Assembly (NCBI GenBank): GCA_017745295.1
Contig: JAGHZR010000023.1
Location: 1 to 64,000, forward strand
Direction of reading: 5' to 3'
Source of the DNA: Novosphingobium sp.
Lineage (GTDB): Bacteria > Pseudomonadota > Alphaproteobacteria > Sphingomonadales > Sphingomonadaceae
Length of the DNA stretch: 64,000 nucleotides
Shown here: piece after piece, positions 34,742 to 43,809 of the stretch
Layout of the letters: each line of letters begins with the position of its first letter
Position numbering within the stretch: position 1 is the first letter of the stretch
Notes under the pieces: model-generated
Seen by the model: the letters and a program-made list of their open reading frames with translations, nothing else
The model's database searches: none
Told to the model about the DNA's origin: nothing
Program-made: the position numbers and the translations under genes

Positions 34742-35731
34742 ATGGCAGTCTATACCCGGCTCGGCGCGGAAGAGATGTCCGCGATCATCGAGACCTTTGG
34801 CGTCGGCACACTGGTTTCGGCCAAGGGCATCGCCGAGGGCGTGTCCAACAGCAACTGGTTGATCGAGACGCAGCAGGGCGACGACGCCCGCCGCTTCATC
34901 CTGACGGTCTACGAGAGCCGGACAGACATTTCAGACCTGCCCTTCTTCCTCGACCTGCTCGACCACCTCGCCGCCCGCGACTGCCCCGTGCCGCGCACCA
35001 TGCATGACAAGGGCGGCGCCAGCCACCGCTTCATCGGCGAGGGCGAGAACCGCAAGGCGCTGGCGCTGATCGAGTTCCTGCCCGGCGTTTCCGTCTCCGA
35101 GCCGACCCCGGCGCAGGCCCGTGCGGTCGGCGCCGCGCTGGCACAGATCCACCTCGCCGCCGCCGATTTCGGACAGTCGCGCGCCAACTCGCTCGACTTG
35201 CCTGCATGGCAGCAACTGCTGGGCGATTGCACCCGCGAAGGGCTGGAATCGATCGACCCGGACCTCGGCGCCCTCGTCGAGCGCGAACTGGCGCAGCTTG
35301 CCGGGCAATGGCCCTCCGACCTGCCCAGCGGCGTGATCCATGCCGACCTCTTCACCGACAACGTGCTGATGCTGGGCAGCAAAGTCACCGGCCTGATCGA
35401 CTTCTACTTCGCCTGCACCGATCTGCTGGCTTACGATGTCGTCGTCACCCACACGGCCTGGTGCTTCAGCAACGACGGCACGCAGTTCCTGCCCGACCTG
35501 TCGCGCGCGCTGATCGAGGGCTATGAAGCCGTGCGCCCGCTTTCAGAGGCCGAGCGCGCCGCCCTGCCGCTGCTCGCGCGCGGCGCGGCGATCCGCTTCC
35601 TCGCGACCCGCGCCTACGACTGGCTCAACACGCCGGAAGACGCACTCGTGACGCCGAAGGACCCGATGGCCTTTGCGCGCCGTCTCGAATTCTATGCCGA
35701 TCCGGCCAATTCCGGCATATTCGCGGCATGA
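34742..35731 (+). CDS. thrB: Homoserine kinase (APH-fold, type II ThrB)
   Basis: Phosphorylates L-homoserine in threonine biosynthesis. The 329-residue protein is of the aminoglycoside-phosphotransferase-fold type: MAVYTRLGAEEMSAII, GVSNSNWLIET, the catalytic loop GVIHADLFTDNVL and GLIDFYFACTDLLAYD as the metal-binding segment. Its stop overlaps the rnhA start by 4 bp (ATGA). Confidence 0.96.
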   Translation: MAVYTRLGAEEMSAIIETFGVGTLVSAKGIAEGVSNSNWLIETQQGDDARRFILTVYESRTDISDLPFFLDLLDHLAARDCPVPRTMHDKGGASHRFIGEGENRKALALIEFLPGVSVSEPTPAQARAVGAALAQIHLAAADFGQSRANSLDLPAWQQLLGDCTREGLESIDPDLGALVERELAQLAGQWPSDLPSGVIHADLFTDNVLMLGSKVTGLIDFYFACTDLLAYDVVVTHTAWCFSNDGTQFLPDLSRALIEGYEAVRPLSEAERAALPLLARGAAIRFLATRAYDWLNTPEDALVTPKDPMAFARRLEFYADPANSGIFAA

Positions 35732-36165
35732 AGCAGGTTCAGATCTTCACCGACGGCGCCTGCAAGGGCAACCCCGGCCCCGGCGGCTGGGGCGTGCTGC
35801 TGCGCATGGGCGTCCACGAAAAGGAAATGTCCGGCGGCGAGCCGGACACCACCAACAACCGCATGGAGATGACCGCCGTCATCAAGGGCCTCAATGCCCT
35901 GACCGAACCTTGCGAGATCACGCTCCAGACCGACAGCAAGTACGTGATCGACGGTATCACCAAGTGGGTCCACGGCTGGAAGAAGAAAGGCTGGGTCAAC
36001 GCCAGCAAGCAGCCCGTGCGCAATGCCGATCTCTGGCATGACCTGATCGAGGCGGTCGCCCGCCACAAGGTCCACTGGGAATGGGTGCGCGGCCACTCCG
36101 GCCATGTCGAGAACGAGCGCGTCGACAAGCTCGCCAGCGACGCGGCGGTCGCCGCCGGCAAGTAG
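35728..36165 (+). CDS. rnhA: Ribonuclease HI
   Basis: Degrades the RNA strand of RNA-DNA hybrids. 145 residues with all catalytic acids in place: FTDGACKGNPGPGGWG (first Asp), NNRMEM (Glu), LQTDSKYVIDGI (Asp) and VENERVDKLAS (last Asp), plus the basic handle WKKKGW. Translationally coupled to thrB by a 4-bp overlap. Confidence 0.98.
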   Translation: MKQVQIFTDGACKGNPGPGGWGVLLRMGVHEKEMSGGEPDTTNNRMEMTAVIKGLNALTEPCEITLQTDSKYVIDGITKWVHGWKKKGWVNASKQPVRNADLWHDLIEAVARHKVHWEWVRGHSGHVENERVDKLASDAAVAAGK

Positions 36166-36216
36166 CGGGAGCGCACCCTGCCCGCTTCCGAACCCCGCCT
36201 TCCGCCCTTTTCGGTC

Positions 36217-37311
36217 ATGCGGGACCGCCTGCGCGAGGAAGCCCGCGCCCTCGTGACGCCCGGCCCTCGCATGGCCGACGAATGGGCCTGCGTCGCCTCG
36301 GTCATGCTGGCGATCCTGTTCGCCCACCTGATCGGCGCCAGGTTCGTGGCCTGGGCCGCCTTCACCGCCTTCGTCCTGCTCAAGAGCGAGACCGCTGAGA
36401 CCCTGCTGCGCGGTGTTCTGCGCATCGCCGGGACCGCAATCGGCTCGCTGCTGGCGCTGGCGATCGTGCCCTACGCCGCCCACTCGCTGCCGCTCGCCAT
36501 GGCCAGCGCCGCGCTGGTCGGCGCGGTCGGCCTCTACGGCATGATCACCGCCCGGCGCGCCTATGCCTGGCTGCTGTTCGGCCTGACCTTCGAGATGATC
36601 CTGCTCGACAAGCTGGAACACCCGGACCTCGACACCATCCACTTCGCCCAGACCCGCCTGCTGGAAGTGATCGCCGGCACCGTGGCCTGCGTGATCGTCA
36701 GCCTCTCCGCCGCAACCCTCTCCGGCAAGAAGTGGCTCGCCGGACGCAAGCCCGCGCCCGAGCGGATGAAATGGCACCCCCACGCCGCCCGCCACGCCGC
36801 GCAGGCCGGAATCGCCATCGCCGTGCTCCCGGTGCTCCACGCCCTGTTCCAGCTGCCGCAGATGGCCCAGGCCGCCGTCACCGTGATGGCCGTGATGATC
36901 GTGCCGGTGAGCGGCATCGGCGCGAGCGGCTTCGCCCCCGTCACCCGCCGCCTGCTCCAGCGCACGCTCGGCTGCCTTGCCGGCGGAGGCCTCTCGCTGG
37001 CAGTCCTGCTCCTCGCCCAAGGCAGCGCGCCGGTACTGATTGCGGGAACCTGCCTCGGCATCGTCATCGGCAGGCATATCGAGAACGGGCTGCCGAACGT
37101 GACCTACCTCGGGCTGCAATTCACCCTCGCGGTGCTTGTCGTGCTGGTGCCCGACTCCTACGCCGACGCGGAAATCATGCCCGCCGTGCACCGCCTCATC
37201 AGCATCTTCGTCGGGATGGCCGTGCTGGAGCCGGTGCTGCTGGTCTGGCACTTCATCGCGCCGGGGCGGAAGGTTGGCGGGACTGGTCCGCAGGCTGAGA
37301 ATAACGAGTAA
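36217..37311 (+). CDS. FUSC-type integral membrane protein (putative aromatic-acid exporter)
   Basis: A 364-residue polytopic protein with two sets of membrane helices (about residues 25-165 and 195-345) separated by a basic cytoplasmic stretch (SGKKWLAGRKPAPERMKW). This layout fits FUSC/aromatic-acid-exporter-like permeases. The first ATG is at 36217; an in-frame CTG at 36178 has GGGAG upstream and could be the true start, adding 13 residues. Same strand as rnhA, 51 bp behind it. Ends 11 bp before repeat cassette copy 3. Confidence 0.75.
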   Translation: MRDRLREEARALVTPGPRMADEWACVASVMLAILFAHLIGARFVAWAAFTAFVLLKSETAETLLRGVLRIAGTAIGSLLALAIVPYAAHSLPLAMASAALVGAVGLYGMITARRAYAWLLFGLTFEMILLDKLEHPDLDTIHFAQTRLLEVIAGTVACVIVSLSAATLSGKKWLAGRKPAPERMKWHPHAARHAAQAGIAIAVLPVLHALFQLPQMAQAAVTVMAVMIVPVSGIGASGFAPVTRRLLQRTLGCLAGGGLSLAVLLLAQGSAPVLIAGTCLGIVIGRHIENGLPNVTYLGLQFTLAVLVVLVPDSYADAEIMPAVHRLISIFVGMAVLEPVLLVWHFIAPGRKVGGTGPQAENNE

Positions 37312-37321
37312 GGAAAAGAGA

Positions 37322-37530
37322 AAGCAGGGGAGCCCTTCGGCGAAGCTCAGGATAAACTTCGCCCCCCTGCACCCCCATTACTGTCGAGGTCAGGCACCAA
37401 CTATCCGTCGTGCGCTCATGGCTGCGTCGGGAGACCTAATGGCTGCGCCGCAGGGTGTGCACGTCCGATCGGTGGCGCGCAAGGTCGACATTCCGAGGGT
37501 CTGGGGGATCATCCCCCAGGACTTCTACTT
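37322..37530 (+). repeat. Convergent-gap repeat cassette, copy 3 (with insertion)
   Basis: Third copy of the cassette. The left-hairpin arms GCAGGGG (37324-37330) and CCCCTGC (37364-37370) are intact, but the loop is enlarged by a ~27-bp insertion containing CCCTTCGGCGAAGCTCAGGA, itself a common dispersed palindrome type. The middle keeps GGCTGCGTCGGGAGAC and AATGGCTGCGCCGCA; the right palindrome is at 37501-37519. It spans the 221-bp gap between convergent stops. Confidence 0.9.
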
Positions 37531-37532
37531 CC

Positions 37533-38615
37533 CTAAAACCTTCCCGGCTCGAAAGGCAGAGGATCGACCTCCCCCCCGTCCTGCCCCAACAACAGGCCCG
37601 CCCCCAACACCGCAGCAGCAGGCGCCGTCTGAATGCCGAAGCCTCCCTGCCCCGCAAACCAGAAGAACGCGCTGTCCTCAGGATCGAAACCATAGACCGG
37701 CAACCGATCCGGTGCGAACGAGCGCAGCCCCGCCCAGCGGTGCTCCACCCGCAGGACCGGGCGCTCCACCACCTGCTCGAACCTGTCGATTGCCAACGCC
37801 ACGTCGATTTCCTCCGGTGCGGCGTCGCAGGGGGAACTGGGCGTCTCGTCGTGAGGGCTGAGCCAGAGGCGGCCGCTTTCGGGCTTGAAGTAGAACCGGC
37901 CCGCGACATCGAGAACGAGGGGCAGCGAATCCGGCGCGGCGGGTTCTATCGCGACTTGCGCGATCGTGCGGCGATAAGGAGCGATGCCCAGTGGGCGCAC
38001 GCCTGCCTTGCCTGCCATCACATCGGCCCAGGCCCCTGCTGCGTTCACCAGCATGTCACAGCCGACATGGCGCCCGTCGGTCAGCGTGAGCGACCAGCCG
38101 CCCGGCACGCGCTGGGCGGCAGCGAGGCCTGCGCGGCACCACAGTTCCACGCCCGCCCGGCGCGCGGCGGCGAGGTAGTGCTGATGGAGTGCAGCAACGT
38201 CGATATCGCAGGTGCTTAGCTCCAGCACGCCGCAGGTCCATTCGGGCTTGAGATCGGGGATGCGCGCGGCGATCTCGGCGCGGTCCAGTGTCGCCACCTC
38301 GATGCCGATGCCCCCGTAGGTCTCGGCGAAGGCGGCAATCTCGCGCTCCTGTCCGGTCTTGCCGATCGTCAGGGCGCCGCGCGGGGTCAGTACGCCGAGG
38401 CGGTGGAGTTCGGGACCGGAGGCGGTGGTCAGCGGCTTGACCTGCGGGCCGCCGTAGCTTTCGGTCCAGAATGCAGCGGAGCGGCCGGTGGCATGATAGC
38501 CGGGGCGTTCCTCGGCCTCGATCACCAGCACCCGCGCCTGATCTCCAATCCGGGCGGCCAGCGAGGCACCTGCCATTCCGGCGCCCACTATGACGATATC
38601 GAACCTGCTATCCAT
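37533..38615 (-). CDS. FAD-dependent oxidoreductase (DadA/GlpD-like, glycine oxidase fold)
   Basis: A 360-residue flavoprotein. The Rossmann FAD motif IVIVGAGMAGASLA starts at residue 7; an acidic residue ends the second strand (VLVIEAEERPG), ATGRSAAFW follows, and VNAAGAWAD and the C-terminal FFWFAGQGGFGIQTAPAAA complete the DAO-type fold. The substrate is probably an amino acid or related amine or 2-hydroxy acid. The lysophospholipase-like gene lies upstream on the same strand with a 6-bp gap, so the two are likely co-transcribed. Confidence 0.88.
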   Translation of the reverse strand: MDSRFDIVIVGAGMAGASLAARIGDQARVLVIEAEERPGYHATGRSAAFWTESYGGPQVKPLTTASGPELHRLGVLTPRGALTIGKTGQEREIAAFAETYGGIGIEVATLDRAEIAARIPDLKPEWTCGVLELSTCDIDVAALHQHYLAAARRAGVELWCRAGLAAAQRVPGGWSLTLTDGRHVGCDMLVNAAGAWADVMAGKAGVRPLGIAPYRRTIAQVAIEPAAPDSLPLVLDVAGRFYFKPESGRLWLSPHDETPSSPCDAAPEEIDVALAIDRFEQVVERPVLRVEHRWAGLRSFAPDRLPVYGFDPEDSAFFWFAGQGGFGIQTAPAAAVLGAGLLLGQDGGEVDPLPFEPGRF

Positions 38616-38621
38616 AGGGCG

Positions 38622-39650
38622 TCAGCCCCTAACGGGCGCCGTCCGGTTCAGGAAGTCCCGAATGGCCGCGAGGGCGCGATCGCGGACCGGATCGCTCTCG
38701 CGCAGGATTTCGTGGCGCGCTTCGTGGCCGAAGGCCAGGAGTTCGGCATGCGGAAGGCGGCGGGCGGCGCGTCGGATCGCAGGCCAGGAGACGAGGCCGT
38801 CGTAGCGCGTGGCCAGCAGCAGTACCGGCACCTGCACCGCTTCGAGCATGCCCTTGCCGTCCAGCAGGCGAATCGAGGCGAGTGCCCGTTCGATCCAGCC
38901 CCAGCTGGCCGGTCCCATGGCGATACCGGGGCGGCGGTTGCGCCACCAGTCCTCGTCGGCATAGCGGCCCTTGTCGTGGGTCAGCAGCCGCGAGCGGGCC
39001 TGCGGCAGGAGTTCCGGCTTCTCGCTGTGCTTCCAGGCCGGGCGGCGCGAATCGCCGAGCCGGACGATCCCGCCCGCGATGGCGTGGAGCAGGCCCGCCG
39101 GAACGCGGGCCGGGTGGATGCCGAGCATGGGCGCGGAAAGCACCAGTGCGTCCGGCCCGACCCTGCCTTGCGCGACGGCGCGCAGCGCGAGATGACCGCC
39201 CATCGAGTGACCGACCAGCACATGCGGTCCCGGACGCTCTGCGGCCCAGTCGCGCCAGAAGGCGGCGAGGTCCTCGATCCAGAGGTCGAACCCGGGAACG
39301 TGGCCGGTGGTGGCATCGAAGCCGAACCGGCCGCTCAGTGCCTGCCCGCGCCAGTCGATCGAGCTGACTGTCCAGCCTTCCAGATACCATTGCTCCAGCG
39401 TTTCCAGCCACTTCTCGTAAGCGTCGCCGCGTCCCGGCAGGAACAGGATCGAGCCGCGCACCTCCGCCCCGCCGCGCGCCGCAGTGGGCCAGTCGATCCG
39501 GCGCAGCGGTTCGGGGCCGCTCGGGCCGGTCCAGAAACTCTCGACGACGCCTTCGGGAATCGCCCGCCGTGCCTTTGCCGCCTCCCGCGCGATTTCGCTC
39601 AGGGAGGGCTCGCTGAGGGAGGACTTGTTCTCGGTTGCCTGGATGGTCAC
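38622..39650 (-). CDS. Alpha/beta hydrolase (lysophospholipase L2/PldB-like)
   Basis: About 342 residues, serine hydrolase fold: SILFLPGRGDAYEKW (oxyanion strand), SSIDWRGQALSGR, nucleophile Ser149 in VGHSMGGHLALR, and the catalytic His in GHEARHEIL. This pattern matches the lysophospholipase / monoacylglycerol lipase group. The start is uncertain: GTG 39650 gives the homologous part, while the frame remains open to an ATG at 39782 that overlaps the divergent cpaA gene. No signal peptide, so probably cytoplasmic or peripheral. Confidence 0.83.
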   Translation of the reverse strand: MTIQATENKSSLSEPSLSEIAREAAKARRAIPEGVVESFWTGPSGPEPLRRIDWPTAARGGAEVRGSILFLPGRGDAYEKWLETLEQWYLEGWTVSSIDWRGQALSGRFGFDATTGHVPGFDLWIEDLAAFWRDWAAERPGPHVLVGHSMGGHLALRAVAQGRVGPDALVLSAPMLGIHPARVPAGLLHAIAGGIVRLGDSRRPAWKHSEKPELLPQARSRLLTHDKGRYADEDWWRNRRPGIAMGPASWGWIERALASIRLLDGKGMLEAVQVPVLLLATRYDGLVSWPAIRRAARRLPHAELLAFGHEARHEILRESDPVRDRALAAIRDFLNRTAPVRG

Positions 39651-39736
39651 GTGGCTGACGTAGCCCTCGATTGTGTGGTTACTGTTTGGTAAGCGATATC
39701 CGCTAGATGAGGCCCCGGCCAAGGGGGAACTCACGA

Positions 39737-40435
39737 ATGCCGAGCGGAGCTTTTTCGTATGCATTGCTGCTGGCATTGGCAATCGCCCTGCTCGTTGCCG
39801 CCTTCACCGATCTGAAGCGCCGGGAGATCGACAATACGCTCAATCTCGGAATTGCGCTGTCCGCGCCGCTCTGGTGGTGGTCGCTGGACTTCGGCTGGAG
39901 CGACGTAGCCTGGCAGCTCGGACTGGCCCTGCTGACGTTCGGCATCGCCTGCGTGCTCTTCGCGCTGCGCCAGATGGGCGGCGGCGACGTCAAGCTGCTG
40001 ACCGCGCTGGCCCTGTGGTTCGCACCGGGCAGCTTCGGGCAGGTGATCGTGCTGATGGCAATGATCGGCGGCGGCGCCTCGATCGCGATGGCCGCCTTCA
40101 ACATGGAGCGCCTTTCCGGCGAGAAGCTGCGCGACGCGCTCGGCTGGGTCGTAGCGCTCGGCTGGGTCTGGGCGGCGGCCTGCGTAGTCTATGCTTTGGC
40201 GACGCACCAGCCGGTGATCTCCGCCGCGCGTCTCGATGCCTTGCACAAGGCCCTACCGCAGGCCTGGATGCTGGCTCTGGCGACGCTCGCACTGGTGATC
40301 GTGTTCCTGCTGGGCTTCCGCCACATCATGCGCCGACAGAAATCCCGCCTGCCGATCCCTTACGGCGTCGCCATTTCGGCGGCTGCCCTGTGGGTCATGG
40401 GCGAACAGGCGCTTTCCACCCCGATCGTTGGGTGA
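39737..40435 (+). CDS. cpaA: Tad prepilin peptidase CpaA (A24 family)
   Basis: Inner-membrane aspartic protease that cleaves the Flp prepilin leader. The 232-residue product has about six membrane helices and the two A24 catalytic aspartates: D25 (AAFTDLKRREIDN) and D84 in the GxGD motif (QMGGGDVKLLTA). It lacks the cytoplasmic methylase domain of PilD, as expected for Tad-type enzymes. The ATG at 39737 is preceded by AGGGGG. First gene of the Tad locus. Confidence 0.92.
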   Translation: MPSGAFSYALLLALAIALLVAAFTDLKRREIDNTLNLGIALSAPLWWWSLDFGWSDVAWQLGLALLTFGIACVLFALRQMGGGDVKLLTALALWFAPGSFGQVIVLMAMIGGGASIAMAAFNMERLSGEKLRDALGWVVALGWVWAAACVVYALATHQPVISAARLDALHKALPQAWMLALATLALVIVFLLGFRHIMRRQKSRLPIPYGVAISAAALWVMGEQALSTPIVG

Positions 40436-40547
40436 ACCCGATTTTAACCAATTTACGCGATTGAACACATACTTGCTCCAGATATCTCGAACAGGGGCGT
40501 TCGGTCTCGGAGCCTTTCAGCCCGGTTTTTTTGGGGGTCGCTCAGAC

Positions 40548-41570
40548 ATGGATAGGAAGAAGCTGGTGCTGCTGGTTGCCGCGCTGCTGATCGCAGTCGT
40601 CACGGCAATGGGTGCCCGCTCGATGTTCGCCGGTTCCGCCGCGCCGCAGGCGCAGGCCGTGGCGACTGCCCAGTCGACGGGGCCGAAGGTCCTCGTCGCC
40701 CAGCGCGCATTGCCGGTGGGCACGATCATCACCGCCGACGCCGTGTCCTATCAGGACTGGCCGAAGGAACTGGTGAAGGACGCCTACTTCATCGACGGTC
40801 AGGCCGACATGCAGAAGCTGCTGGGCACCGTCGTCCGTTTCCAGATCACGGCGGGCCAACCGGTGACGCAAGGCGCCCTCGTCGCGCCGGGCGACCGCGG
40901 CTTCCTCGCCGCCGCGCTCGGACCGGGCATGCGCGCCGTGACCATCCCCGTTTCCGCCAAGACCGGCGTCGGCGGCTTCGTCTTCCCCGGCGACCACGTC
41001 GACCTCGTGCTGACCCAGCAGGTTACCGGCAGCGACGGCGGCCAGGCCCTGCGCGCCTCGGAAACGATCCTGCGCAACTTGCGCGTGCTCGCCACCGACC
41101 AGGCCACCGACAACGAAGTGGTGGACGGCAAGACCGTGGTCCACGCCTTCAGCACCGTCACTCTCGAAGTCACCCCGCGCATCGCCGAGAAAGTTGCCGT
41201 AGCGCAGGAAATCGGCACGCTCAGCCTCTCGCTGCGCGCCATTGCCGACAGCCAGGGCGAATTCGAGCGCATCCTCGCCAGCGGCGACGTGAAAGTGCCC
41301 GAAGGCGCGACCCGCGCACAGGAAGAGCAGCTCATGCGCAATGCCCTGAACCGGCCGATCGAAGGCAGCTCCACTTACATGACCGGCGGCGACGTCTCGC
41401 GCTTCCAGCGCTCCAGCCGCCCGGCGACGGGTCCGGAAGTGGCCGCCCGCACCGCCGTCGCCAGCGTGCCGCAAGGTCCCACTGCCGCCGCAGCACCCGT
41501 CCGCACCGGGCCGGTCGTGCGCGTCACGCGCGGCAAGGAGACCACCGAAGAATCCGTGGGCAACCATTGA
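40548..41570 (+). CDS. cpaB: Tad pilus assembly protein CpaB (RcpC)
   Basis: A 340-residue periplasmic pilus assembly protein with an N-terminal membrane anchor (KKLVLLVAALLIAVVTAMGA), a SAF domain (VLVAQRALPVGTIITADAVSYQDWP) and the RcpC-type core (RAVTIPVSAKTGVGGFVFPGDHVDLV). It stabilises the secretin. The ATG at 40548 is chosen because the anchor starts there and GGGGG lies upstream. Its stop overlaps the first possible cpaC ATG. Confidence 0.95.
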   Translation: MDRKKLVLLVAALLIAVVTAMGARSMFAGSAAPQAQAVATAQSTGPKVLVAQRALPVGTIITADAVSYQDWPKELVKDAYFIDGQADMQKLLGTVVRFQITAGQPVTQGALVAPGDRGFLAAALGPGMRAVTIPVSAKTGVGGFVFPGDHVDLVLTQQVTGSDGGQALRASETILRNLRVLATDQATDNEVVDGKTVVHAFSTVTLEVTPRIAEKVAVAQEIGTLSLSLRAIADSQGEFERILASGDVKVPEGATRAQEEQLMRNALNRPIEGSSTYMTGGDVSRFQRSSRPATGPEVAARTAVASVPQGPTAAAAPVRTGPVVRVTRGKETTEESVGNH

Positions 41571-41629
41571 TGTCTGCCCGCTCGTACATGCCAGACATTG
41601 GCCGCATCCATTCGCCGAAGGTCCATCCG

Positions 41630-43153
41630 ATGCAAACGCGCCTTCTCAAATCCCTGCTGATCGCCGCCTGTGCGCTCGCACCTCTTGCGGCGGCTGCCCC
41701 GGTGCATGCCCAATCGGTCGTGAGCCCTGCGCAGGACGTCTCGCTGTCGATCGGCAACGGCCAGCTCGTCAACGTGCCCGGCGCCATGGCCGACGTCTTC
41801 GTCGCCAACGAAGCGGTGGCCGACGTGCAGGTCAAGTCCGCGCGCCAGCTCTACGTCTTCGGCAAGGCAGGCGGCACCACCACCGTCTATGCCAGCAATG
41901 CGGCGGGCGCGGTGATCTGGTCCGCGACCGTGCGCGTCGGTTCGAACCTCGACAGCGTGGACGCGATGCTGCGCCTTGCGATGCCCGAGGCGAAGATCGG
42001 CGTCTCGACGATGGGTTCCAGCACGTTCCTGCTGACCGGCACCGTGAAGACGCCCGAAGATGCCGCCGAAGCCGAGCGTCTCGTGCAGGCCTATGTCGGC
42101 AAGGAGGCGAACGTCATCAGCCGCCTGCGTCAGGCCACGCCGCTGCAGGTCAACCTGCAAGTGCGCATCGCCGAAGTGAGCCGCTCGCTGGTGAAGTCGC
42201 TGGCCGTTAACATGTCGACGATCGACAGCAGCGACGGGTTCAAGTTCGGGCTCGGCCAGGGAACAATCGCCAATCACGCACCGGGTCTGCCCATGGGCGT
42301 AGGCGGTTCCGTGGAGGTGACGCTGCCCGATGGAACCAAGCTTCCGGGGTCCAGTGTGAAAACCGCCACGGCAGGCAGCACGCTTGCGGCGGCAGGCAAG
42401 CTGTTCGGCGTCAACATCCTCGGCTCGCTGGACGCAGGCGAGACCATCGGCCTCGTCACCACCCTCGCCCAGCCCAATCTCACCGCGCTCTCCGGCGAGA
42501 CGGCGGAATTCCTGGCCGGCGGCGAATATCCGATCCCGATCGCCCAGGCTTTGGGCACGACTTCGATCGAGTTCAAGAAGTACGGCATCAGCCTCAGCTA
42601 CTCGCCCACGGTGCTGGCTGGCGGCCGCATCTCGATGCGGGTCCGTCCCGAAGTCTCGGAACTGTCCAGCCAGGGCGCGGTCAACTTCAACGGCTACACG
42701 GTGCCCGCCCTCACCGTCCGCCGCACCGAAACGACCGTGGAACTCGGCTCGGGCCAGAGCTTCATGATCGCCGGACTGCTGAGCAACAATTCGCAGAACA
42801 CCATCCAGAAGCTGCCCGGCGCAGGCGACCTGCCGATCCTCGGCTCGCTGTTCCGCTCGACCAGCTACCGGCGCGGCGAGACCGAACTGGTCATCGTCGT
42901 CACGCCCTACCTGGTCAATCCGGTGGATGCTTCGAAGATCGCCCTGCCGACCGACGGCTTCAATGCGCCGAACGATCTCCAGCGCGTGCTCGGCAATATG
43001 GAAAGCGACGGCGTCAGTGCCAAAAAGCGGCCCGAAGCCACTTCGGAGGGCGCTGCCAGCAGACCGGAAATCGGCGATGCCGCACCCGCGACAGGCAAGC
43101 CAGCCAAGCGTTCCGCAGCCGACACCAGCCCTCGTCCCGGCTTCAGCCTGTGA
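41630..43153 (+). CDS. cpaC: Tad outer-membrane secretin CpaC (RcpA)
   Basis: Secretin forming the outer-membrane pore for the Flp pilus. About 507 residues from ATG 41630: signal peptide (MQTRLLKSLLIAACALAPLA, then AHAQ-type cleavage), pilus/BON-like N-domain (VRVGSNLDSVDAML, KTPEDAAEAERLVQAYVG), secretin domain with QPNLTALSGETAEFLAGGEYP and VELGSGQSFMIAGLL. An extra C-terminal ~60-residue disordered tail rich in Pro, Ala and Ser follows. An ATG at 41570, overlapping the cpaB stop, would add 20 residues; 41630 has GAAGG and gives a standard signal peptide. Confidence 0.94.
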   Translation: MQTRLLKSLLIAACALAPLAAAAPVHAQSVVSPAQDVSLSIGNGQLVNVPGAMADVFVANEAVADVQVKSARQLYVFGKAGGTTTVYASNAAGAVIWSATVRVGSNLDSVDAMLRLAMPEAKIGVSTMGSSTFLLTGTVKTPEDAAEAERLVQAYVGKEANVISRLRQATPLQVNLQVRIAEVSRSLVKSLAVNMSTIDSSDGFKFGLGQGTIANHAPGLPMGVGGSVEVTLPDGTKLPGSSVKTATAGSTLAAAGKLFGVNILGSLDAGETIGLVTTLAQPNLTALSGETAEFLAGGEYPIPIAQALGTTSIEFKKYGISLSYSPTVLAGGRISMRVRPEVSELSSQGAVNFNGYTVPALTVRRTETTVELGSGQSFMIAGLLSNNSQNTIQKLPGAGDLPILGSLFRSTSYRRGETELVIVVTPYLVNPVDASKIALPTDGFNAPNDLQRVLGNMESDGVSAKKRPEATSEGAASRPEIGDAAPATGKPAKRSAADTSPRPGFSL

Positions 43154-43158
43154 GAAAG

Positions 43159-43806
43159 ATGCCCATGCTTATTCGCACCCGCCACGCCGCCGGATCGCTG
43201 GCGCTTTCGCTCGGCCTGCTGCTGGCAGGTTGCGGCGGCATGCCGACCAATCGCTCGATGAACAGCGTGCACCAGCCGGTGGTCGAGCGCGTCAATTACA
43301 CGCTCGACGTGCGGACCGACGGCATGGGCCTCGGTTCGGGTGAACAGGGCCGCCTTGCCGGCTGGTTCGAGGCCATGAACCTGAAGTACGGCGACCGCGT
43401 CTTCGTGGACGATCCTTCCGCCAACCCCGCCGTGCGCAGCGCCGTGGAAGCCGTGGCCGGGCGCTACGGCCTGACGCTGGCAGAAGGCGCGCCGGTGACG
43501 GACGGCTATGTCGAGGGCGGCAATGCCCGGATCGTCGTTGCCCGCTCCAAGGCCTCGGTTCCCGGCTGCCCGGACTGGTCGGCCCGCAGCGACTTCAATC
43601 CGAACAACGGCCTGACCAGCAATTACGGCTGCGCCACCAATGCCAATCTCGCGGCGATGGTCGCCAATCCCGAAGACCTCGTCCACGGCGCCGAAGCCAC
43701 CGGCGAGACCACGGTGATGACCGCGTCGAAAGCCATCGACGCCTACCGTAACGCCGAGGCGACCGGCGGCAACATCGTCAAAGCGACCTCCAGCAAGGCA
43801 AACTGA
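43159..43806 (+). CDS. cpaD: Tad pilus lipoprotein CpaD
   Basis: A 215-residue lipoprotein that assists the secretin. Lipobox LLAGC with the lipidated Cys at about residue 25; the mature part has the CpaD features QPVVERVNYTLDV, GYGD-like phosphate/hydrophobic blocks, and the cysteine pair in GCPDW and NYGCATNANLAAMVANPEDL. The start is taken as ATG 43159; a GTG at 43150 overlapping the cpaC stop would add three residues. 3 bp separate it from cpaE. Confidence 0.92.
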   Translation: MPMLIRTRHAAGSLALSLGLLLAGCGGMPTNRSMNSVHQPVVERVNYTLDVRTDGMGLGSGEQGRLAGWFEAMNLKYGDRVFVDDPSANPAVRSAVEAVAGRYGLTLAEGAPVTDGYVEGGNARIVVARSKASVPGCPDWSARSDFNPNNGLTSNYGCATNANLAAMVANPEDLVHGAEATGETTVMTASKAIDAYRNAEATGGNIVKATSSKAN

Positions 43807-43809
43807 GTC

